A stretch of DNA of 64,000 nucleotides from Aquarana catesbeiana (Eukaryota > Chordata > Amphibia > Anura > Ranidae): the NCBI RefSeq assembly GCF_042186555.1, contig NC_133328.1, positions 358,297,323 to 358,361,322 of the forward strand, written 5' to 3'. The notes below the pieces were generated by a model. That model had not been told where the DNA came from and did no database searches. It saw nothing but the letters and a program-made list of their open reading frames with translations. Below, piece by piece: positions 56,157 to 64,000 of the stretch (position 1 is the first letter of the stretch; the number at the start of each line of letters is the position of its first letter). A program made the position numbers and the translations under genes.

Positions 56157-56660
56157 TGGCACACACGCAGAATCGCACATGATGACTTTAAGACCCCTTT
56201 CACACTGGAGGTGTTTTTCAGGCGCTACAGCGCTAAAAATAGCACCTGCATAGCACCTGAAAAAAGCCTCAGCTGCAAACCCAGTGTGAAAGCCCGAGTG
56301 CCCGAGTGCTTTCACACTGGGGTGCTGCACTGGCAGGGCGTCACAAAAAGTCCCGCCAGCAGCTTCATTGCAGCGGTGGAGGAGCAGTGAATACACTGCT
56401 CCTCCACCGCTCCTGCCCATTAAAAACAATAGGGCAGTGCCACCATACCGCCGGCAAAGCGCCGCTGCAGTGGCATTTTGCGAGCGGATCTAACCCCTTT
56501 TTGGCCACTAGCGGGGGGTTAAAACTACCCAGCTAGTGGCCGAATAGCGCCGCTAAAACAACAGTAAAGTGGCACTAAAAATAGCGCTGCTTTATCACTG
56601 ACGCCCGGGGCGGCTCAGTGTGAAAGGGGTCTAAGTCATGAGCGATTGTGCGTGTGTGCC
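56157..56660. mobile_element. ~500-bp MITE with long inverted ends
   Basis: Inner ends TAAGACCCCTTTCACACTG (56189-56207) and CAGTGTGAAAGGGGTCTAA (56616-56634) are inverted copies with one indel-type change. The inversion continues outward (GGCACACACGCAGAATCGCA against TGCGTGTGTGCC at 56649-56660). The interior is rich in AGCGCC/GGCGCT. No coding sequence. It is inserted in the hAT 5' region. Confidence 0.75.
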
Positions 56661-56685
56661 AGGCCCAAGCAGAAGCAAGCAGCCA

Positions 56686-56869
56686 ATCAAATATAGTGCT
56701 CAATATGGATTAAAAGAATATGCTTAGCCATAGATATAAATAAAGTGTAACAGAATGATTTGTGCAACATCAGGTACTACTTGCACAAATTACTTTATTA
56801 CACTTTATTTATGGTATCTATGGCTAAGCATATTTCTTTAATCCATATTGTTTGAGCACTATATTTGAT
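56686..56869. repeat. Hairpin with ~70-bp arms
   Basis: ATCAAATATAGTGCTCAATA opens the left arm (56686-56752). The right arm (56797-56869) closes with TTTGAGCACTATATTTGAT. Arms also share GAATATGCTTAGCCATAGAT. The loop is about 45 bp and contains a smaller dyad (TTTGTGCAA / TTGCACAAA). Probably a small foldback MITE. Confidence 0.8.
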
Positions 56870-57436
56870 TTCTTGCTTTGCAGTTGGCACTGGTTACTGG
56901 TACACAGTACACATGCAGATGATGATCACGATCGTGATGACTTAATTACTGTACTAGTACCTGCTGCTGCTCTCTGGGGGGGTCCAAACCTCTATCTTCT
57001 CTCTAGTGACGTCTCTCTCTTCTCCTGGACTCCAGCCTTCAGGTTCCCCTCCAGAGTCCTCACCGTCACGGCACGTCACACAGACCCGGGAGTCCCCCGA
57101 GAAGAGAAGATGAAGCAGCTGCAGAGGAGGGTAGGCTCTGCCTCCGCCTCCGCCAGTTACCCTATGGCTACGTAGACGACCCGGGGCGGTCACTCTGGCC
57201 AGAGTCAACTCATTGGCCATCATGGGGGCACCTGTCACTTCCCTCCTCGCTTGCTAGTGAAGTGCTGTGGCGGCGCCACGCTCCAGCAGGCCGGCTGTGG
57301 GACTAGATTAGTGCGGGAGGCGGCTGCGAGAGGACGGGTGGGACTTTTTTGTGAGAGGGGGAAAATTTTTTGGCGCCCACCCCCCCATGGCACCCATAGC
57401 ACTTTCCATGGCTTCCATACCCTAGATACGCCTCTG
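56870..57436 (-). promoter_or_regulatory. hAT element terminal and promoter region
   Basis: GC- and CpG-rich sequence leads to the right terminal inverted repeat. Transcription of the transposase would run leftward from here. There are CG-rich blocks (GACGACCCGGGGCGGTCA, GTGGCGGCGCCACG) but no clear TATA box. The 57,360-57,436 stretch (CCATGGCACCCATAGC...) mirrors 38,014-38,060 (GAAAATGGCACCTATGGC), extending the terminal inverted repeat imperfectly to about 45 bp. Confidence 0.5.
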
Positions 57437-57444
57437 ATAAATAG

Positions 57445-57866
57445 GAATTGTGCTTGTTTCCTAAACTAATTGTTTGCATTGACACATCTTATCTATTGCC
57501 CAAAGGGCTATATAACATAGCCCTGGTTTACAACTATGAACAATAAGCAAACATTTTTAATTTTCCTTCTTTTCTGATTCTGCAATTCAGTCCTATGCTT
57601 CGTTCCTACTATTATCTTTATCAAAATAAGTAATTAAATGATATTAGTACCACGTATGTTTTATTACTGAACCCCATACAAGTAAGCACTAGAATAGTTT
57701 GTCATAGTCAAACCAAGTTTTGTATTTTGCTTGATACGTTGATTTCCATTTTAGAAGATCAGTCCACTAAAGAGTCAATATCTGGCTTCTTATTTGCCTT
57801 GGATACAGTGAGATCTATAATAAATCCCCTCTCATGCTGGAACCAATAATCCAAACAATAAATAAC
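57445..57866. other. AT-rich spacer
   Basis: No gene or repeat recognised between the hAT element and the next Tc1 fragment. Confidence 0.35.
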
Positions 57867-58617
57867 TACAATGCTGTGAAAAAGTATTTGCCCCCTTTCT
57901 GATTTTTTTTTTTTTTGCATATTTGTCACACTTAAATGACTCAGATCATCACACAAATTTTATGGTTACACAAAGATAACCTGAGTAAATACAAATTGCG
58001 GTTTTTAAATGATAGTTTCATTTATTAAGGCAAAAAAGCTGTCCAAACATGCCTGTCTTTATGTGAAAAAGTAATTGCCCCCTAAACTTAATAACTTGCT
58101 GTGCCACCCTCGGTGGCAACAACTGCAATAAAGCGTTTGCTATAACTGGAAATAAATCTTTCACATTGGAGGGTTTTACAGCATTAACAGCCTTTGTAAG
58201 GTCATAAAACAGCATCTGGATTTAAGTCCAGGCTTTGACTAGGCCACTCCAAAACCTAAATTTTGCTTTGTTTGAACCATTTGGAGGACTTGCTGTTGTG
58301 TTTCGGATCATTGTCCTGCTGCATAACCCAATTGTACTTGAGCTTGAGGTCACAAACTGATGGCCGGACATTCTCCTTTAGGATTTTCTGTTAGAGTTCA
58401 GAATTTATGGTTCCATCAATTATGGTAAGTTGTCCAGGTCCTGAAGCTGCAAAGGAGCCCCAGACCATCACGCTACCACCATGTCTGACTGTTGGTATGA
58501 TGTTCTTGTTATGAAATGCTGTATTCGTTTAATGCCAGATGTAACGGGACGCACACCTTTCAAAAAGTAAATTTTTTGTCTCATCAGTCCACAGAATATT
58601 TGCCTAAAAGTCTTGGG
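57867..58617 (-). mobile_element. Tc1/mariner fragment with decayed transposase
   Basis: It begins at TA (57867-57868) with CAATGCTGTGAAAAAGTATT, a Tc1-type terminus. On the minus strand, recognisable transposase-like codons remain around 58,440-58,490 (a HGGSVMVWGSF-type segment, imperfect). Frames are badly broken. The rest is cut off at 58618 by an hAT-like end. It is a different Tc1 family from the one at 7351-8442. Confidence 0.7.
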
Positions 58618-58990
58618 TAGGGATGAGCTTGATGTTCGGGTGAATGCCTGTTTGCCGAAGAGCAAACATTACAGGGCGTTCGCAGAAAATCTGAGTGCCG
58701 CACAATGCCCCATAATGCATTGATGTATGATGATTGGCCAAAGCATGCACCTGACCTGCACGCTTTGGCCAATCCCAGCGCCCTCTGTTAAGAGAGCCAT
58801 AATTGGCCAAAGGCAGGGTGCCTTTGGCCAATCATGGCTCAGGGTAACTAAGTCCACGCCCCACACTATATACCACACTATAAAAGGCTGCCTACATGGC
58901 GGCCCTGTGTAGTGTTGTTGGTGTGGACGGCGAGATAGCTTGATTAGATTAAGCAGGCAGGTTACTCAGTTAGTGGCATTGGATGTCCAC
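58618..58990 (+). mobile_element. hAT-like left end carrying a promoter-like block
   Basis: TAGGGATGAGCTTGATGTTC at 58618 shares the terminal 11 bases with the foldback family, but the sequence inside differs. No matching right end with CATCCCTA, or duplication of GTCTTGGG, was found downstream. This is probably the 5' part of a hAT element. Confidence 0.5.
58730..58890 (+). promoter_or_regulatory. CCAAT hairpins and TATA box
   Basis: Two consecutive inverted repeats each carry a CCAAT box on both strands: ATTGGCCAAAGC...GCTTTGGCCAAT (58733-58772) and ATTGGCCAAAGGCAGG with CCTTTGGCCAAT (58803-58832). About 50 bases further is ACTATAAAAGGCTG (58877-58890), a good TATA box. Order and spacing resemble a CCAAT/NF-Y and TATA promoter reading rightward. 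No gene follows here. Confidence 0.6.
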
Positions 58991-60000
58991 TTGTGAGATT
59001 GTGAGATCCGAATAGACATATATAACCTATGCCTGTTTTACCAGTGTCAGGAGACACTTTTAAATTTGAGTGCTATGTGGTTTAAATAAATAAGGAACCT
59101 TTTTTAAAGGATTTTATGCTATGCTGTGCTTCTCTTTTATTTCCGATTACACCTCTCTGGAGAGACCGATCATATAATTGTGTTGGGAGTGGCTATCTTT
59201 TGGGTTTTGCAGACCATTGCACTTTAAGAAGGAAAGGAATTTACCCATTGGATGTCTGGATTGATTGCAGCTGAGGAGATCTAAAATCATCATCTATCAC
59301 AGATCTGCAGAATTTTGCACCCTGCTAAGGGAGAATGCGTGTTTGCTGGTTCCTTATCACCAGCCACTTACATCGGTGAGTGATTTAGATCGTAAGCGGT
59401 GGAGGATACAGTATATGAAGAATCTGCTACTTATACTTGTGGGAGTGAACAAAGTTTTATTGAACTCTTTTTTTGATACATATGTTTACAATAATAATTT
59501 TTTTAGCACAATTTTTGGCACTATATCTTTGGGACACTTCATGGACTTTTGAATTTTGCTTTTGTTTTTTGGTTAGATATAAATATGCACAGATTCAAGT
59601 GGATGCCTATGTGGGTTTAGTTACCCACTGCTTTATTACGTGTTGGTGTGGTCACACATCACAATATATTTCTATTTCAGATAGAATTATCACCATCACA
59701 TTAGAAATTATTAGAGAGAGAATATAGGATTGTGTTGGGTCACATTTATATATTATATTTTTTTGGATGGATTAGTTTAGCACACACCTGGGCACAGCAC
59801 TGTCTTTCACATTTTTCATGTTGAGATTTCTCAATCAACAGCAGGACAAGATTAATCAATTAATATCATCTTAGCGTGATCTAACTTCATTCCCTATTAT
59901 TAACCTTGCCTCATGCCTTGTTTCGCATGAACTAACTTTGATCTCTTTGATCCACCCATGAACTCCCTGATTTAAGCCATGTCTCTGCACTTCCTGTTTG
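58991..60000. other. AT-rich, no gene; possible retroelement leader
   Basis: GGTTTAAATAAATAAGGAACC near 59,077 and CACCTCTCTGGAGAGACCGA at about 59,150 recall the layout at 53.9-54.2 kb. No coding domain was found. Confidence 0.3.
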
Positions 60001-60300
60001 CCAGATTAGTGTGCTTTCTCCAGCCAATAGCTCGCTCTTATCACTCCTGCTGCTATCCGCATCTTTGCTACTACTCTTTAACGACCTTTTGGCTTGTTCC
60101 CCTGACTATGCTTCTGCTTAATCCCAACCTGCAGCACTTGTTTCCAACCTTTGGCTTGTTTACTGACTATTCTACTGAGTCCCAGCTTGCTCACCTCCTG
60201 ATGGGCGATTCTGAGGACCACAGCCTGGTACTAACATGCAGCAAAGACCATGTCCACCATCAGAAGCTCTGGTACACACTGGATAGTACTTAGACCTTTC
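60001..60300. repeat. C/T-rich leader-like repeat
   Basis: Similar in composition and phrase order (CCAATAGCTCGCTCTTATCA; GCTTGTTCCCCTGACTATGC; GCAGCAAAGACCATG) to 18.2-18.9 kb and 63.06-63.47 kb. Probably the leader of a retroelement family, without coding parts. Confidence 0.35.
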
Positions 60301-60450
60301 TTTACTAGCTTTTAAAAATTGAAATATGTGTACTTTTGAAAAGTAATTTTCAGTTGAGGTTGCAGAGCACTTAAAGCGATTGTTAAATATTGGGGGATGG
60401 TGCTGATTTGGCCACACAGAGTAAAGTTTACCCACATCCCAGAATAGTAT

Positions 60451-61531
60451 GTATACTGGAAGAATTATTCCTCTAGTGGGACTTTAAAAGGTAAACTTCT
60501 CTAAAGGTGTAGAGTATGAGCATACATTATTTATTTGAAAGTGATAGTAGATGAACACAATCTACATATGAACAAGTGAAAATACAAATAGACAAGTGGG
60601 TGTACAGGATGCACAGCCTGCACACCATTGACTGTGCGCATATGCAGACCTCTCCATTCCACTACCTGCCTCCCTGTCTACCTATGATAGGCTTCTGGTC
60701 TCTGTGTATGTATTCACATACAATACTTCAAGCATAGCTATGGCACCTGTTTACTGCTGGCATCAGGTATTACCACCATACATATTTTTGCTTTTTTGTT
60801 TTCAGTATGGTGTACAAACCAGGGGTTCATTGGGGGCTATCCCTATGTACCCTTTGGTCCTATGCAAAGCCTGGCACACTAATGTGTACCCCCTTTGTTC
60901 CCTCAGCGACTACTCATCTCCTGGGCCGCGGCCACACGAATTGGGGCCCTGTTGCCCTCTGTGGGGAAATCTCCCCATGGGCCTTCGTTGGTCACGCCCA
61001 GCTTGGCCATCTCAGAGTTAGCGCCGCACAGGACAGTAGCACTATGTCCCCCTTTTCCTGTTTTTAAAGTGGATGCAACAATATTTGAGTTCCCAAGTAA
61101 TACCTTATGGTCAGTGTAAATAGAACTTTTTAAATGACATAAGTATGCTTAATATTTTATCTTGCCATTACATTTTAAGTTTGCAACTGTCTTTTTAATT
61201 TATAGACGTATCTTTCATCATGGTCACAATCACAAACCCCTGAACAAGAGAAATATCTATCCTAAACTCGAAATGTTTTTTTTTTTTCCTGCTTGTATAA
61301 CACATACAATGGAACCATGATTGTACCTTATGTATTGCATGTTTAGCTTTGATCATATTTTGTGCATCCTGTACACCCACTTGTCTATTTGTATTTTCAC
61401 TTGTTCATATGTAGATTGTGTTTATCTACTATCACTTTCAAATAAATACTTTATACTCATACCCTACACCTTTAATTATAGAAAAGTTTACCTTTTAAAG
61501 TCCAACTAGAGGAATAATTCTTCCAGTATAC
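60451..61531. mobile_element. 1.08-kb element with ~165-bp terminal inverted repeats
   Basis: The left arm (60451-60615) and right arm (61361-61531) are reverse complements apart from a 9-10 bp insertion. Examples are GTATACTGGAAGAATTATTC against GAATAATTCTTCCAGTATAC, and CTACATATGAACAAGTGAAA against TTTCACTTGTTCATATGTAG. The 745-bp interior has no recognised coding motif. Target duplication is unclear, so the superfamily is unknown. Confidence 0.8.
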
Positions 61532-61532
61532 A

Positions 61533-62486
61533 TTAAAGCGATTGTTAACCCCCCACAAAAAACACAGATCCTTTTCCCCTAAAGCATGTTATACAGCACA
61601 GTGCTTGTGCTGTGTAATTTGGCCCCCTATAACACCTAAAAAACCTGGCTGATCCTGCCTGGCTTTGCAGTGGCGGCTGGTGTTTTTTTTGGGGGGACGG
61701 CAAACAACCACCCACCCGGGCGGCAGCCAGCAGCACTACCCCCCCACCCGCTGTCTGCCGGTCAGTCAGGCACTCATCCTATCAAGGTGGCGGGCTGCAG
61801 GCAGCAGCTCCAGTGTCCTCGGGCACAACAGACCCCATCTAGGTGGTGAGTGGTGGGCAGCAGGCTGCGGGCAGCAGCTCCGGTGTCCTTGAGCACAGCG
61901 GATTCCATCTAGGTGGCGGGTGGTGGGCTTCGGGCAGCATGATGGCTTCCACTGTGCAAGCCGCCATGCCCTCTCTCCTCCTCCTAGGCGCTAGGCATCC
62001 AATAAGATCACCTGACGTTTTGGTCAATCGGGAAATGGGTCTCAGGACCCGCATCCTGATTGGTGGGGAGGAGATTTAGTGTCAAAATAGCAAATATTCA
62101 TCCGCTATCATCACACAACTGGGTGGGATCATGGCACAGTGCTCGGCGCCCTGAGCCCACCCTTTTTTGAAGCCTATTAGAGCCTCTGGCTCTGATCACA
62201 TGCTTCAAAACCCCCCCATTGGAATCCATAGTCTGGCGCCCTGTAAGACGTGAATCCTCGGTTCTCTCTCCTCCCCAGCTGACATCAGCGGCAGTGCTGG
62301 GCCTTGCCCGCTGGAACTGTCAGCTGGGCAGAGGAGAGAGCCGAGGAGTCACCTGATCAACGGGAGATGCTGTGTTATAGGTACACATAAGCATATTTTA
62401 TATATAATACAGACACAGGGGCACTTATTGTTATATTACAGAGGAGATGGGAGCTTTTTATAGAAGTAGGTTAACAACCACTTTAA
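61533..62486. mobile_element. ~950-bp TTAA-ended element with nested hAT-like segment
   Basis: Ends are TTAAAGCGATTGTTAACC (61533) and GGTTAACAACCACTTTAA (ending 62486), inverted with two mismatches. Inside, CAGTGGCGGCTGGTG at 61668 is a typical hAT-like terminus, and 62145-62245 matches the hAT-like segment at 9262-9376, so a second element is nested. It also holds two ~72-bp tandem units (61776-61920) built on CATCTAGGTGGCGGGTGGTG. No transposase. Confidence 0.6.
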
Positions 62487-63054
62487 CTATAATACTAATT
62501 AATTGTCTGGTTTTTATTTCAGAATATTGTGATGGTGTGAGGCCCTGCCAGAATATGAGTTTATTGATTTGATATAGAGCTAATACAGAATTCTCAAAGG
62601 GTCCATTTGAGAAGCTCCAGCATGTGGATTGTAAGCAGAGAAAGTTTTCTCTGGGTTTGGTAATCCCAGGATGGGGCCTAGAGTTTGAAGGTTCTGACGT
62701 TTCTTGGGTGGGAAGAAACCTTCAAAACTGTGTTTGGACTTGCAAGACATCTGCAGCCTGTGTGAGTGCACAGGTGTCTAGGGTCATTATAAGCCTGGTC
62801 AGAGCTACAGCAGTTGCAGTTGTTGCTATTCAGAAACACAACCAATGTGTGAGGATAGCTGTGCACCAGCCGGGAGAAATGACCAACTGAGGAGGCAAGA
62901 CTCCATGTGGGAGAGATTCCTTCAGGACTGGGACAGTTGGGGCAGCTAAGCTGGTAGGCAGAGGACCGAGAGAGCTAAGGCAACTAGGGAGTTCAGGAGG
63001 GGGATTGGTAAGTCTAGAGTGGCACAGCTTGGGGTGCTGAAAAAACGTTCCTGT
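62487..63054. other. Non-coding, nothing recognised
   Basis: Short open frames only; no transposon ends or tandem repeats. Confidence 0.3.
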
Positions 63055-63475
63055 CTGATGCTTCGGTACCTCACTGCCTGTTCATTGATGACCTTGGCTT
63101 CCCTTCTGACTATGCTTCCATCTCTAGTTTGGCTCCATGTAATTCTTGAGTGCCTGCTCCAGTTGTCACAGTGTGTTCCTGCCTCAAGCCTGCTGGGAGC
63201 TCTTGCAAGGCACTTATTCAGAACCTGGATGTGGAGTGCCCCTTTAACCTCAGCTGGTCTACCCTGCAACATCTCTGTTCCTGACCTGATGCCCTGCCTG
63301 ACCAACCGAGTCTACGTCTCCAGCCGCAAGTTCTGCAATCAACACCTGCTGGCACTTGTATTCCTCCCGTCCATTAGCGCCATCTATTCCACCTTCAGTG
63401 GGGTCTGGGCTGGAGTTACAGGAGAGGCCAACCTCGACAATTCAGGCTCCTACCAGGTACGTGTCACACTGTCAC
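63055..63475. repeat. C/T-rich leader-like repeat with long but motif-free frame
   Basis: A 167-codon plus-strand frame (63019-63522) covers it, but the sequence is of the same C/T-rich leader type as 18.2 and 60.0 kb (CCTGACCTGATGCCCTGCCT, GTCTCCAGCCGCAAG). Unlikely to be a protein. Confidence 0.35.
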
Positions 63476-63692
63476 TCAAAAAAGCTTACCACAGTCTAAT
63501 CGCCCCATATCACAATAAATGAATACAGCGTGCCTTAGCTAAAAAGTCAAATTCAGCCAACACAGAAGGGAATAGAGGGAAAACTGCCTGATGACCTTTT
63601 CTGCTCATTAAATTTCCTCACTGGTGAGAGGATCTTTACAGAGGAGCCATCCACACCACTCTCCATGGTCCTCAGTATTGGTTGCAAATTAA
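63476..63692. other. Short spacer before the right-edge element
   Basis: No gene recognised. Confidence 0.3.
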
Positions 63693-64000
63693 TGGGGATG
63701 AGCTTCGAGTTCGAGTCGAACTCATGTTCGACTCGAACATCGGCTGTTCGCAAGTTCGCCGAACAGCGAACAATTTGGGGTGTTTGCGGCAAATTCGAAT
63801 GCCGCGGAACACCCTTTAAAAGTCTATGGGAGAAATCAAAAGTGCTAAATTTAAAGGCTTATATGCAAGTTATTGTCATAAAAAGTGTTTGGGGACCTGG
63901 GTCCTGCACCAGGGGACATGCATCAATGCAAAAAAAAGTTTTAAAAACTGACGTTTTTTCAGGAGCAGTGATTTTAATAATGCTTAAAGTCAAACAATAA
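63693..64000. mobile_element. Foldback hAT-like family, left end, continues past window
   Basis: It starts TGGGGATGAGCTTCGAGTTC. A terminal region with a GTTCGAGTCGAAC-type dyad is followed by the family's AAGTCTATGGG, CAAAAGTGC, AAGGCTTATATGCAAGTTAT, GTGTTTGGGGACCTGGGTCC and GCAGTGATTTTAATAATGCT. This is the same order as at 1338-1620. The remaining ~2 kb and any target duplication lie outside the window. Confidence 0.75.

Larger units (their letters stand above)
38014..57436 (-). mobile_element. hAT element (ZMYM1-like transposase), 19.4 kb span with nested insertions
   Basis: The terminal inverted repeat CAGAGGCGTATCTAG at 38014-38028 is matched exactly by CTAGATACGCCTCTG at 57422-57436. 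Flanks are TTAAATAG on the left and ATAAATAG on the right, 7 of 8 bases, as expected for a hAT target duplication. The transposase is read right to left: an acidic N-terminal segment (55200-54883) and the C-terminal half (39545-38209). The middle, which should encode the zinc finger and the first catalytic region, is missing around the Harbinger insertion. This is the outermost and therefore oldest level of the nest. Confidence 0.8.

Noticed and set aside
54971..56182. 403-codon plus-strand open frame rich in SAPINAV/PAPINAA repeats
   Set aside because: It is produced by an in-phase 24-bp minisatellite; the opposite strand is equally open and the protein has no family features.
63019..63522. 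167-codon plus-strand frame
   Set aside because: It lies in a C/T-rich leader-like repeat; no motif, and copies elsewhere do not keep the frame.

Overview
This is a eukaryotic, vertebrate-type window. It has introns with GT/AG sites, long non-coding DNA and no bacterial gene organisation. The mix of transposon families (hAT, PIF/Harbinger, piggyBac, Tc1/mariner, L1/Tx1-type and CR1-type LINEs, TTAA-flanked MITEs) looks like a frog genome, and several repeats resemble families I associate with ranid frogs. That organism call is inference from repeat style; no host gene is present to confirm it. I see no convincing single-copy host gene in the 64 kb: every protein-coding segment I can identify belongs to a mobile element.

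Positions 1-13.4 kb: a deleted Harbinger copy runs off the left edge. It is followed by a 2.6 kb giant foldback element, a probable solo LTR on the minus strand, and an old L1/Tx1-type ORF2 fragment broken by a piggyBac-type MITE and a decayed Tc1 element. Next come Harbinger and hAT-related repeats, a CR1-type LINE (zinc finger, SGNH-esterase ORF1, endonuclease) cut off before its reverse transcriptase, and one arm of the foldback family. Positions 13.4-27.3 kb are sparse: a perfect 104-bp palindrome, a CR1 scrap, dispersed repeats, two Harbinger MITEs and a piggyBac MITE.

Positions 27,345-37,415 are one composite: a foldback hAT-like element with a perfect 8-bp target duplication (ATCTTTAC). 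It hosts a decayed piggyBac element, a palindromic array of its tail repeat, and a 1.13 kb tandem duplication that joins piggyBac tail to foldback sequence.

Positions 38,014-57,436 are the centrepiece, a three-level nest. A hAT element (ZMYM1-like transposase, 15-bp terminal repeats, 7/8 target duplication) contains a multi-gene Harbinger element, which in turn contains a 6.24 kb L1/Tx1-type LINE. The Harbinger has two divergent DNA-binding-protein genes, MADF-like and Myb/SANT-like, on a shared promoter region with an NRF1-like site and GC boxes. It also has a two-exon HARBI1-like transposase on the far side of the LINE. The last exons of the Myb/SANT gene are tandemly duplicated with intact splice sites. 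The transposase is dead because its catalytic Glu codon is now TAG. The LINE is by contrast intact: full ORF1 (373 aa) and ORF2 (1263 aa), perfect 14-bp target duplications, and a 5' end only five bases before ORF1. It is the youngest insertion seen here.

Positions 57.4-64 kb hold another Tc1 fragment, a hAT-like end with a promoter-like CCAAT/TATA block, two long-terminal-inverted-repeat elements, C/T-rich leader-like repeats, and the left end of another foldback-family element at the right edge.
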